Notes: a model not told the origin generated them from the sequence alone. A DNA stretch of 24,711 nt from Candidatus Bathyarchaeota archaeon (GCA_003662205.1 QMXQ01000002.1:1-24711), one strand, 5' to 3'; counted from the stretch's first letter, positions 7,851-15,004 are shown. A program made the numbers and translations.

Positions 7851-7860
7851 TATTTATATA
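7851..7860 (-). promoter_or_regulatory. Distal TATA box of operon 1
   Basis: The minus strand reads TATATAAATA preceded by purine-rich GAAG, close to the archaeal TATA/BRE consensus. The region 7689-8029 has no gene. It holds the operon 1 promoters, palindrome and leader repeats (7689-7870), an A/T-rich spacer (7870-7945), and the terminator of the MutL unit (7946-8029). Confidence 0.5.
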
Positions 7861-7945
7861 CTTCTAGCTCTCGCTCATGAAATTCAGAGTAGGATATCGA
7901 TTATGAACTCTCGGTCTTTAGTAATAATCTGAGTTTTTATGTAAT

Positions 7946-7976
7946 CTAAAAAAGAGATTCGAGGAGTGATCCTCGA
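7946..7976 (-). terminator. Hairpin plus T-run terminator of the MutL/hybrid-domain unit
   Basis: In the transcribed direction a perfect TCGAGGA-TCAC-TCCTCGA stem (7976-7959) is followed by ATCTCTTTTTTAG. This resembles a bacterial intrinsic terminator, and the T-run alone would suit archaeal termination. The strand TCACTCCTCGA of this hairpin is also the exact complement of TCGAGGAGTGA at the stop codon of the upstream gene (8030-8040), so an alternative 11-base pairing exists. Confidence 0.55.
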
Positions 7977-8029
7977 TAGGGGCCTAATAATTCGGCCTCA
8001 GGAACCCTCTCGGGGAGTTGCGGGGGACG

Positions 8030-9184
8030 TCACTCCTCGATGATCTCGACGTTCGCTCGGGGGACCGTCACAACCCTGCCGTCGTCGAGCTCCACCTCTA
8101 GGACTCGGACGTAGGATTCGGACTCGACCTGTTGGAGCTCCACGGGAAGGCTAACCACCTTTCCTATGGCTCCGAAGTAGGGCTGTCGGATGATGCGGAC
8201 CGGTGTGCCCGGGACCATGCCGGCGGCGAGCTCGTCGCTCGACGTCTGCTCGAAGCTCTCCTCGTGGGGTATGATGATCTCGGGGCGCATCACCCCCGCC
8301 CTGATCTGGGTGGCTCCGTTCACCGATGCTAGGTATCCCTCGAAGCTCTTGAGGAGGTCGAAGGTCCTCTGGGACATCCGCATCTTCCCGAAGCCCTCGG
8401 TGATGATGAGGGTGAGGCCTACCTCCTCCTGGCCGGTGATGGCGACGCCGATCTCCTCCCCCATGAACGCCGTCAGGTCTTTGTGCCTGATGCCTCCTGC
8501 GACGATGCACGAGACGCCGACCTCGGCGCCTTTCCTGAGGGCATCCATGGTTACGAGGGAGCCTCCGATGAGGACAGCTCCCTTGTCCTCGGGGGTGACA
8601 TGGTCCGCTGTCAGCTCATCGTCGGGGGAGTCTACCGCCATCTTTATCTTGCCGTGGGTTTCGCCGCCTATGCCGAAGATCCCCTGGATGAAGGCGGCGT
8701 TCGTCTCGATGACCGCGCCCTCCCTGGGGAGAACCTCCACGACCTTGCCTGGAATGTAGGCGTCCACCTCCACCGGTATGGGGAGGCCCCTGACGATGAC
8801 CTGCCCCGTCACGTCGGAGATGGACTCGATGGTCCCCTCCCTGGGGGAGGTCACCCGCTTTTTGATGAGGCCGAAGAAGGCGTTGTAGGCGGCGATGATC
8901 TCGCCCTCCTCGACTCTGTCGCCGACCTTCTTGGTCATGAGCCGGGGGAGGTCCTCGGGCTCCACGCCGAGAAGCATAGACGCCTTCACGATCTCGGGGT
9001 CTCCGCTTATCTCGGTCCTCGCTATGATGGTGTCGTAGCTGACCTTGTCCCCGACCTTGACGTAAACGTCGCCGAGGATGGGCAGCCGCCTCGTCTTGGA
9101 GACGGTCATCGCCCGCTTGACCTTCAACCCGGGTGTGTAGGCGTACGCCTCCTTCGAGACCTTCTCGTTCGTCTCTTTAGCCAT
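8030..9184 (-). CDS. Barrel-sandwich-hybrid / KOW-like domain protein paired with the MutL-like ATPase
   Basis: This is a 384-residue soluble protein without membrane segments. Two stretches resemble biotinyl/lipoyl-type barrel-sandwich hybrids: LPILGDVYVKVGDKVSY (about 34-50), and KKVGDRVEEGEIIAAY to SPREGTIESIS (about 85-124) with the VGDxV and S-P-x-x-G-x-I turns. There is no lysine-carrying carrier motif (such as MKM), so it is probably a structural module. The middle (about 200-310) has Gly-rich strands such as KGAVLIGGSLVTMDALR and ITGQEEVGLTLIITEGFG. The C-terminus (about 325-384) looks like a KOW/SH3-like barrel (GAIGKVVSLP, VEVDDGR-like VELDDGRVVTVPRANVEII). The ATG follows the ATPase stop by one base, so the two proteins are probably made together. 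Function unknown; an adaptor between ATPase and membrane complex is inference. Confidence 0.7.
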   Translation of the reverse strand: MAKETNEKVSKEAYAYTPGLKVKRAMTVSKTRRLPILGDVYVKVGDKVSYDTIIARTEISGDPEIVKASMLLGVEPEDLPRLMTKKVGDRVEEGEIIAAYNAFFGLIKKRVTSPREGTIESISDVTGQVIVRGLPIPVEVDAYIPGKVVEVLPREGAVIETNAAFIQGIFGIGGETHGKIKMAVDSPDDELTADHVTPEDKGAVLIGGSLVTMDALRKGAEVGVSCIVAGGIRHKDLTAFMGEEIGVAITGQEEVGLTLIITEGFGKMRMSQRTFDLLKSFEGYLASVNGATQIRAGVMRPEIIIPHEESFEQTSSDELAAGMVPGTPVRIIRQPYFGAIGKVVSLPVELQQVESESYVRVLEVELDDGRVVTVPRANVEIIEE

Positions 9185-9185
9185 C

Positions 9186-11021
9186 TCACACCAGCTCCTT
9201 TAGCTTATCCTCCGGATAGAGGTCGAGGGCGTGGAACCACTTCAGCAGCAGCTCCTTCCTCGCGCCCTCCTCCTCCGGCAGGTAGAGGGGGCGACCCCGC
9301 GCGTCGAGCATTATCCCGGCGACTCCGCCCATGAGGGTGCCCTCGACCTTGTGCCCTGGCCCTTCGCCGACGTCAAATCCCTTATGAGGCGTTATGACGG
9401 CCTTGGCTTCCTGTCTCTCCGCCAGGTTTATGCGTTTGACCTCGCCGAACTTTATCTCCTCCTTCACCGTCTCCCCGTCGGGCATCTCCAGCTCCACGGT
9501 CATCACCGGCTCGCCGGGGCTTGCGGTCCCCTTTGGGGCTATGACTGTGCCGAGTCTGACGAGGCAGTCCTTGTCGAAGATGTTCCACGCGGCATCCCTG
9601 TAGACGGTGGAGAGGACCCCCAGGTGGGGCATCATGAAGACGCTGTCCTGGAACAGCCACGTCACGCCCTCGGGCTGGAAGCCGTCCGTCAGTATGAGCA
9701 TGCTCTGCACCCGTCTAGGGGCGTGGCTGAGGAGGCCGCCGGTCCCGGCTATGATCTCGATCCGCATCATGTCGATGTAGGTCTCCTCCATCTCCTGATC
9801 GAAGAGGTCCGAGATGGTCCGCTCTATCTGGATGCCCTTGAGCCTCGTGGCGATGGTCTTGTGGTGCTTCAGGCCCAATCGTAGCGCCTCTCGCGCCACC
9901 GAGTGCTCGACGATGAGATCCTCCAGGGTCTGGGGGATGGTCGTCGGCCGGATCATCTTGTTCATCAGTCTGCTCGCGACATCCTCCTCGTCGAGCCGGA
10001 AGGGGAGCCATCTCATGATGTTGTCGATGCCTGCCTCCTTCATCACGTTGGTGACGCTGTAGCTCATGCCGAGGTTGGCGCTGACGCTGCGGACGAAGCG
10101 GCCGTCGAAGATGGAGTAGACGTTGGTCGTCGCTCCGCCTAGCCCGACGCCGATGGTGTTCTTCTTGAAGGTGTCCGCGATGAGTTGCATCGCCATCCCC
10201 TCCCCCGCTGGCGTCGGCATGATGTCCACGTCCGTCCACTTCATCAGCTTCGTGTAGCCGGGCGCGTGGCTCATGACGTGCTCCATGAACAGCTCGTGGA
10301 CCGCCCTACGCGCCGGCTCCGTGTTCTCCACCTCCAGCACAGGCCGGATGTTCTCCACTATATCCAGCGCGAAGCTCTCTCCCATCAGCTTCTCCACCTG
10401 AGGCCTCAGGGCCTTGTTCCCAGCGTAGATGATGGGGAGCTTGTAGCCGATCCCGAGCCTCGGCTTAGGTTCAGCAGCTTTAATGAGTTCAACGATCTCG
10501 AGGACCTGGGCCGCCGCGCCGCCGTCCGTCCCCCCAGCCAAGAGGATCATGTCCGGTCTGAGGCTTCGTATCCGCTGGATCTTCTGGTAAACCTGACGGC
10601 CGTCGTCTCGAGCGATGACGTCCATGACTATGGCACCCGCGCCGAGGGCGGCCCTGTTCGCGCTCTCGGCCGTCATCGTCTTGATGAGGCCGGCGACCAT
10701 CATCTGTAGCCCTCCTCCGGCGCTGCTGGTGGTGCAGTAGAGGTCGACGCCGATCTTCCCGTCGTAGGGGACGACGATGCCGCTACCGTCCGGCGCGAGG
10801 ATGTAGTGGCCCGTCAGCTCCTCCACCTCCCTCACCGCGTTCCTAACGCCTAGGGTGACGTCCTCGTACGGCGCCTCCACCGTGGTGGGGGCCTCGCCGG
10901 CGACGACGAAACGCCACTCGCCCGACTCGTTAGTAAAGAATCGAGCCTTCGTTGTCGTGCTCCCCACGTCCGTCGCTAGGATATACTGCATCTCTTCCGT
11001 GGGCTTCCTGAGTGTTGTCAT
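9186..11021 (-). CDS. MutL/GlmL-type ASKHA ATPase ('glutamate mutase L' family)
   Basis: The product has 611 residues. The N-terminal phosphate-1 motif ATDVGSTTTK is at about 16-25. Next come TTSSAGGGLQMMVAGL (about 97-112), ANRAALGAGA (121-130), LLAGGTDGG (about 160-168), YAGNKALRPQV (199-209) and the phosphate-2 motif GLGGATTN (293-300). This order identifies the MutL/GlmL family. The name comes from clostridial operons of B12-dependent glutamate mutase, where the protein is thought to act as a reactivating chaperone-like ATPase. No mutase subunit lies in this window. Homologues begin near MQYILATD, so an internal ATG at 10991 is an alternative start. A TATA-like AAAGTTTAAGG is at about 11054-11064. 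Family assignment is firm; its role here is unknown. Confidence 0.9.
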   Translation of the reverse strand: MTTLRKPTEEMQYILATDVGSTTTKARFFTNESGEWRFVVAGEAPTTVEAPYEDVTLGVRNAVREVEELTGHYILAPDGSGIVVPYDGKIGVDLYCTTSSAGGGLQMMVAGLIKTMTAESANRAALGAGAIVMDVIARDDGRQVYQKIQRIRSLRPDMILLAGGTDGGAAAQVLEIVELIKAAEPKPRLGIGYKLPIIYAGNKALRPQVEKLMGESFALDIVENIRPVLEVENTEPARRAVHELFMEHVMSHAPGYTKLMKWTDVDIMPTPAGEGMAMQLIADTFKKNTIGVGLGGATTNVYSIFDGRFVRSVSANLGMSYSVTNVMKEAGIDNIMRWLPFRLDEEDVASRLMNKMIRPTTIPQTLEDLIVEHSVAREALRLGLKHHKTIATRLKGIQIERTISDLFDQEMEETYIDMMRIEIIAGTGGLLSHAPRRVQSMLILTDGFQPEGVTWLFQDSVFMMPHLGVLSTVYRDAAWNIFDKDCLVRLGTVIAPKGTASPGEPVMTVELEMPDGETVKEEIKFGEVKRINLAERQEAKAVITPHKGFDVGEGPGHKVEGTLMGGVAGIMLDARGRPLYLPEEEGARKELLLKWFHALDLYPEDKLKELV

Positions 11022-11104
11022 CGTGATTCGTAGAGTTGTCGCTATAACTCATCCTTAAACTTTTCTAGGAGACTGGAGGATTCTCCATGGTTTCGCGTTT
11101 CCGG

Positions 11105-11470
11105 TTAGAATGGAAGTAAGCGCCGCCACCCCTTCTTCTGAGGAGGGGGCGCATCTGGCTCATTTTCAGTTTTCTCGGGCTGCTCCGGCTGCGGCTCCTC
11201 CTTCGCCAGCTCCTCAAGCATCGCGAGCAGCTTCTCAACGTTCTCCCGCTTCTCGAAGACCATGAAGAACTTCTCTCCGCCTCGGCCGATGCCTTCTCCA
11301 AGGGCGGGCAGGAAGGGAGAGATGAAGAAGCGCCCCATCTGACTTCCGATGTATGTGAGGGGTTTGATGCTCTCCAGAAACAGGATTGTGGCCACCTCCA
11401 TCCCATATTTATGGATCTTCCTAGCGATCTTCCTGATCATCTCCTCCTCCTCTTCAGGGGTCAGCTCCAT
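11105..11470 (-). CDS. Small helical protein of unknown function next to the MutL unit
   Basis: From ATG 11470 the product has 121 residues. It begins with an acidic helix (ELTPEEEEEMIRKIARKIHKYG) and then an amphipathic to hydrophobic stretch (MEVATILFLESIKPLTYIGSQMGRFFISPFLPAL, about residues 25-58) that may lie on or dip into the membrane. A second helix follows (EKRENVEKLLAMLEELA). The tail is proline- and charge-rich (EEPQPEQPEKTENEPDAPPP) and ends in basic KKGWRRLLPF. No family is recognised. Upstream TTG codons at 11488 and 11482 are possible starts; the second has AAGGGG seven bases before it. A TATA-like ACTTTAAAAGC lies at 11532-11542. The position between the two membrane operons suggests an accessory protein of that system. 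Confidence 0.65.
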   Translation of the reverse strand: MELTPEEEEEMIRKIARKIHKYGMEVATILFLESIKPLTYIGSQMGRFFISPFLPALGEGIGRGGEKFFMVFEKRENVEKLLAMLEELAKEEPQPEQPEKTENEPDAPPPQKKGWRRLLPF

Positions 11471-11546
11471 ATCCCAGAACAATCTCAAACCCCTTCGAAT
11501 AGCTCAGTTGCTTAGATCGTTTCTTGGCATAGCTTTTAAAGTTTCT

Positions 11547-11957
11547 TCAGGTGTTCTCAGAGGTTTCGGTCTGAACCCTTTCGGCTTTCAGCCGGGATTT
11601 TAGCGCTAGATAGGCGCCCGCGATGTCTCCGGCCACGAAACAAGCGAGTAACGCGAAAGCCGTCCCTATAGACGGCTCAGCTGTGAGAGAGAGCATTATA
11701 ATCAGGGAGAAAATCCAAGTTATGATTGAAAGTTTGATCCCGACGATGAGATGCCTTGATGCTGCCCGTTTACATACAAGGTATGATGAGGTGATTCCAC
11801 CTAGGAGATATATTACATATGAGGCATCTGCGAGGAGGATTGGAGATATATTGGTGAAGAAGCCCGAGAAATAGCCTAGTATTAGGGACCACATCCAGAC
11901 GAAGCCGTTGGCGAGCATCGCCCCCGCCAAGTAGTCATTTAGGTTGGGCATGTTCAT
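11547..11957 (-). CDS. Four-TM membrane protein, diverged member of a three-copy family in this window
   Basis: From ATG 11957 the product has about 136 residues with four hydrophobic segments and a short basic tail (LKSRLKAERVQ). The layout matches the proteins at 15476-15928 and 19104-19553. All three open with YLAGAMLANG, YLGGASLAFG or CLAGALIAFG. They share a YF/YY pair after the first segment, an aromatic-acidic loop (ADASYVIYL, YADAFFIFF, YADAFRTLF), GG before a second loop ending in basic residues, and a GDIAGAYLA, GGLFGSLVA or GGIFGGMFA end segment. This copy is the most diverged. The start is uncertain: TTG 11972 is possible, but a TATA-like ATCATAAAC about 25 bases upstream fits a leaderless start at 11957. 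Confidence 0.65.
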   Translation of the reverse strand: MNMPNLNDYLAGAMLANGFVWMWSLILGYFSGFFTNISPILLADASYVIYLLGGITSSYLVCKRAASRHLIVGIKLSIITWIFSLIIMLSLTAEPSIGTAFALLACFVAGDIAGAYLALKSRLKAERVQTETSENT

Positions 11958-12028
11958 CCCATCGTCAAGCAATCTGTTTATGATACTTTACCTGTTTAAG
12001 ACTGTTAGGATTTGTTTTTGGGAGGTAT

Positions 12029-12044
12029 GATAAAAAAGGGGAGA
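12029..12044 (-). terminator. T-rich terminator of membrane operon 2
   Basis: Directly after the TAA stop of the last operon 2 gene the minus strand reads CTCCCCTTTTTTATC, a C-run then T-run. It closely resembles the element after operon 1 at 4744-4761. Confidence 0.5.
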
Positions 12045-12671
12045 TTAGGCCACTATTCCTAGCCAGTCTCTAAGTAGGAAGAGGATCCTGCCCTGGTATT
12101 GGCCGAATCGCGTCATTATCGTATTTCCAAAGGAGGCGCCGAGGGCTAGCAATATCATCCATCGTCCAACTTTTGGCATCCAGCCGAGGGTACCCTTATG
12201 CATGCCTTCGTATGTGAAGATGAAATGGCTTAGGGCGGTGATGACACCTATGAAGATGATGATGTTGTTGAAGGTGTCGAACGCGGTTGCCCCGGTCAAC
12301 GGTTTTGCTGTCTCGATTATCTGTTTTATGAAGTCACTGTGTATGGCGGCCCGTATCGAGATGCCGACGCCATTACCGACCAAGAAGGCGATTGGATATC
12401 TGTAAAGCCAATAATATTGTCGATGGAATCTGAAGTATAGCATGACGCCGAGGACGAAGACGACCCAGTAGATCATCTCGCCCTTCATGATATGCGCCCA
12501 GCCATAGTCTCTGATGTTCTTGATACCCATGACGATTGCATGACCTGCCGCGGCGCCTATGTAGGTGTTCTCCGAGAATTTGAATAGTATGTTATCTCTG
12601 AATGCGTAGCTTGTTGCGGCGATCGTATAGAAGGCAGCTATCCAGATCAGGGGATCAGAGGACACAGGCAT
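12045..12671 (-). CDS. Polytopic membrane protein D2, last gene of membrane operon 2
   Basis: This 208-residue protein has about six hydrophobic segments and is the counterpart of D1 (4774-5409). Conserved points are YAFRDNILFKFSENTYIG near residues 22-39, LYRYPIAFLVGNGVGISIRA in the middle, HFIFTYEG, and GRWMILLALGASFGNTI followed by R-x-x-x-x-x-GRILFLLRDW near the end. The identity is spread over the whole length rather than only over hydrophobic residues, so common ancestry is convincing. No named family is recognised. The ATG follows the preceding stop by one base. Base composition is visibly more A/T-rich than in D1. Confidence 0.8.
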   Translation of the reverse strand: MPVSSDPLIWIAAFYTIAATSYAFRDNILFKFSENTYIGAAAGHAIVMGIKNIRDYGWAHIMKGEMIYWVVFVLGVMLYFRFHRQYYWLYRYPIAFLVGNGVGISIRAAIHSDFIKQIIETAKPLTGATAFDTFNNIIIFIGVITALSHFIFTYEGMHKGTLGWMPKVGRWMILLALGASFGNTIMTRFGQYQGRILFLLRDWLGIVA

Positions 12672-12672
12672 T

Positions 12673-13512
12673 TCAGCGTCCCTCCTTCTCCGAGGTTTTT
12701 ACACCCCAATACGAGATATTGCCCACGATGATGAAAATGAGCACAAGGGTTTGAGAGAAGCTGAGCACATCGGAACTCTTGATCGCATCGCCAGGGTGTC
12801 TTGTTAGGAACTCCATATCGGCAGCGCCCTTGACACCGTCCAACAACCCCTTCAGCTGACCTGAGTCATAGTATGGTTTCATTGAGGTGGTCATCATGCT
12901 GAGCATGCCGCCGACAACATCTTTACCGTATGCGCTGTAGGCCTGGTAGACCCACCCCTCGGACGTGTCACCTGAGGTTGTAATATAGGCCACGAGGCTG
13001 ATATCCTCGGCTCCTTCAACCCCCTTTAGAAGCGGGATCTGGTCGATCGGTTTTCCAGTATATTCGGTTGAAACTATGGCGTGGAGGTCGCCTAGAACCC
13101 CGGCCATGGCTGTTTGACCCCCAGCTATGTAGCCTAAGAAAACGTAGTCTTCCCCGTAGACAGCGCCATAGTTCTCCTCCGGTTTCACTTTATTCATTAT
13201 GAGGGGGTACATCATCGAGCCCTCAAGGGCGGTAGCCATAAGGATGATCTTAAGGTCTTTTTCAAACATCTGATGTAGGGCCGCGATTGTGGCCGGGCCC
13301 AGGGAGGGGTATCCTCCCGACCCGAATCCTATGTCGAAGAGCACCACCGACCCCGAGGGAAGGGCGTCGACGGTATCATACCAGTCCTTAGCCATCGTGC
13401 CTACCATGAGGGGTAGCCCGAGAGGCTTGAGGGTGGGTAGGATCATGGCTATCAAAACCAGTCCCAGAACTATCTCTCTGGGAAGGGCTGTGAGTTTCTC
13501 CCATGCGGACAT
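12673..13512 (-). CDS. Bitopic membrane protein C2 with a large predicted external domain, operon 2
   Basis: I start at ATG 13512 (279 residues). GGGGAGGAG ends six bases before it, whereas the nearby ATG at 13518 would abut that site. One hydrophobic segment is at about residues 13-30 and one near the C-terminus (SQTLVLIFIIVGNISYWGV). The middle domain is predicted to be external and matches C1: SVVLFDIGFGSGGYPSLGPATIA against the equivalent WINIAFG stretch, YGEDYVFLGYIAGGQT, PIDQIPLLKGV, TTSGDTSEGWVYQAYSAYGKD and MKPYYDSGQLKG. The strand-helix pattern and Gly-rich loops suggest an alpha/beta fold. It probably forms the outer part of the second version of the complex; the ligand is unknown. 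Confidence 0.8.
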   Translation of the reverse strand: MSAWEKLTALPREIVLGLVLIAMILPTLKPLGLPLMVGTMAKDWYDTVDALPSGSVVLFDIGFGSGGYPSLGPATIAALHQMFEKDLKIILMATALEGSMMYPLIMNKVKPEENYGAVYGEDYVFLGYIAGGQTAMAGVLGDLHAIVSTEYTGKPIDQIPLLKGVEGAEDISLVAYITTSGDTSEGWVYQAYSAYGKDVVGGMLSMMTTSMKPYYDSGQLKGLLDGVKGAADMEFLTRHPGDAIKSSDVLSFSQTLVLIFIIVGNISYWGVKTSEKEGR

Positions 13513-13514
13513 TG

Positions 13515-14147
13515 TCATCTCCTCCCCAGGTATCCCGTCTCCATTCCGATCAGCGTCCGTATGCCTAGGACCACCGCGCCTATACCGACACCAATCCTGA
13601 TCCCTCGATAAGCGCCTCCGACTACCGCTTTGAATATCCACTCACGGATATGGAAGAAGGGCGGGAATAGGGCGGGGAATAGCGGCGTGTTCCCTAGTAC
13701 AACGAAAATAGCGGTGACGAAAAGGAGGAAAGAGTCGAGATTCCTAGCCCGTAGGATCTTGTAAGCGCCATAAGACATGTAGAAGCACAACGATGCGTAC
13801 ATTGTGGCGCCTATCGGAAGATAGAGCGCGTTGTATATCCATTGGTACTGGTCGCTGGCGTCAAACTGCCCTGTTCCCAAGCCCACTAAGACGAAGATGA
13901 CAAGCATTAATAACAGCCAAGCACTGAAGGGCCAGTCGCTTCTTTTCCGTTCTGAGATGCGTCTCCCGTGGACTCTAAATAGGTTGACGGCGCCCAGCCC
14001 TAGAGCGAAGGCGTTTAGCACGACGCCCCAGTTCTTTATGACAGTGAAGGTCTCTTTGACCGCTGAGAAGGTCGTGTAATAATCCATCACAGCTATGACG
14101 CCGACTAGGAAGGTTATCACCAGGGGTATATCTCTCCTAGCATCCAT
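13515..14147 (-). CDS. Polytopic membrane protein B2, second gene of membrane operon 2
   Basis: From ATG 14147 the product has 210 residues and about six hydrophobic segments. I prefer this start because GAGGTG lies six bases upstream; a GTG at 14156 is the alternative. It parallels B1: ALGLGAVNLFRVHGRRIS, then a basic ERKRSDWPFSAWLL loop and segment, FYMSYGAYKILRARNLDSFLLF, FVVLGNTPLFPALFPPF and REWIFKAVVGG. The stop overlaps the region just before the C2 start, as in operon 1. The basic loops should be cytoplasmic. No named family is recognised and no catalytic motif is visible. Confidence 0.8.
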   Translation of the reverse strand: MDARRDIPLVITFLVGVIAVMDYYTTFSAVKETFTVIKNWGVVLNAFALGLGAVNLFRVHGRRISERKRSDWPFSAWLLLMLVIFVLVGLGTGQFDASDQYQWIYNALYLPIGATMYASLCFYMSYGAYKILRARNLDSFLLFVTAIFVVLGNTPLFPALFPPFFHIREWIFKAVVGGAYRGIRIGVGIGAVVLGIRTLIGMETGYLGRR

Positions 14148-14157
14148 CTTTTTCACC

Positions 14158-14940
14158 TCACATGCTGAGTAGATTTTGGATAACGGGTACGTTTGCCGTC
14201 GCTAGGAGCGCGCCTATGATGCCCAGAATCAAGGCTACTAGCTTGTACCAGTCCTGAGAAGCTATCGATCCGATCTGAAGGGGATCACCTGAAACGTATG
14301 CGCCTGCGGCGAATATCTCCTCGCCGATGAGGACATAGTCGCAGACGGCTGCGAAGAAGGGGATCTGATACATTCTGGCTGTGCCGCCGACCTGCATCGA
14401 ACCAGCTCGGTTGAAAGATTCTGCGAACATCATAGATTCGGCCCAGAATGGCCCGATCATGATGTTGCCCGCCGGCTTCATTCTGGCTGCCATGCCGATA
14501 ATGCCTCCGGCCCATGCAAACTGGGTGCCTGAGAGATAGGGTAGCTGCTCGTCTACATCGAGTTCCTCCAGCTTGCCTTCACTCCTGTAGGCGTCCCTCA
14601 CTAGTTCTATGGCGACGGGCATAACTCCGACGTCGGCTTGAGGGGCGTATAGCTTCGCCCCGAGACGGGCGCAGAGCGTCGCCACGTAGCTGAGAATGGA
14701 GAGTCCAGCCACGGTCTGAGTGGCGTAGATAGAAGTAAAGCTGCCCATGCCGATGATATCGAAGACCGGGCGGCCCATCTCGACAGCCCTGCCGACGACC
14801 TCCTCAATGGCATCTAAGCCCGGTATCCGCCGTATCCTTATCTTCCCCTGCTTCCCCAGCTGTATCGCTAGATACGTCGCGATCCATGCTAAGATAAATG
14901 CAACTAGTGGCACTAGCCTACCTTCCGTTAATATTGCCAT
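14158..14940 (-). CDS. DUF6754-type membrane protein A2, first gene of membrane operon 2
   Basis: The start at ATG 14940 is well supported: GGAGGT at 14947-14952 with six-base spacing, and the protein then begins MAILTEGR, parallel to MAIIVEGR in A1. The 260 residues comprise an N-terminal membrane segment, LGKQGK, a cytoplasmic domain with VVGRAVEMGRPVF, LSILSYVA, GGTARMYQIPFFAAVCDYVLIGEEIFAAGA and SGDPLQIGSI, and a C-terminal membrane segment. These motifs define DUF6754 as I know it. Residues between the motifs differ widely from A1, so the duplication is old or the two copies came from different sources. It leads the second version of the four-protein set. Confidence 0.8.
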   Translation of the reverse strand: MAILTEGRLVPLVAFILAWIATYLAIQLGKQGKIRIRRIPGLDAIEEVVGRAVEMGRPVFDIIGMGSFTSIYATQTVAGLSILSYVATLCARLGAKLYAPQADVGVMPVAIELVRDAYRSEGKLEELDVDEQLPYLSGTQFAWAGGIIGMAARMKPAGNIMIGPFWAESMMFAESFNRAGSMQVGGTARMYQIPFFAAVCDYVLIGEEIFAAGAYVSGDPLQIGSIASQDWYKLVALILGIIGALLATANVPVIQNLLSM

Positions 14941-14957
14941 AATGTTACCTCCGAGTT

Positions 14958-14977
14958 TCTGAGTTATCCATCTCAGA
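14958..14977 (-). promoter_or_regulatory. Stem-loop in the operon 2 leader just before the ribosome site
   Basis: TCTGAG and CTCAGA (six-base arms, eight-base loop) lie immediately upstream of the GGAGGT of the first gene. If transcribed, the hairpin ends six bases from the ribosome binding site and could affect translation. It is short, so functional meaning is only a possibility. Confidence 0.35.
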
Positions 14978-14994
14978 TATAGATTTGAACTCCA

Positions 14995-15004
14995 TTTAAA
15001 GTTT
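14995..15004 (-). promoter_or_regulatory. TATA-like promoter element of operon 2
   Basis: The minus strand reads CTTTAAATGG, about 55-65 bases before the start codon, which would leave a leader of about 35 bases including the stem-loop. A second A/T element (TTTATATTAAAATT) lies at about 15034-15048 and is an alternative. The space 14941-15107 holds no gene. Confidence 0.4.

Noticed and set aside
7689..8029. Possible CRISPR or non-coding RNA gene in the largest gene-free stretch
   Set aside because: The GAGGGTC repeats are too short and irregular for CRISPR. No tRNA-like cloverleaf is visible. The content is better explained by promoters, leader repeats and a terminator.
11070..11090. TGGAG-GATT-CTCCA hairpin between the MutL gene and the small helical protein gene
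   Set aside because: The stem is only five bases and no T-run follows it, so I do not call it a terminator.
11623..11874. Plus-strand 83-codon frame over the small four-TM gene
   Set aside because: It has no ribosome site and no hydrophobic or motif pattern; the minus-strand frame gives four clean membrane segments matching two paralogues.
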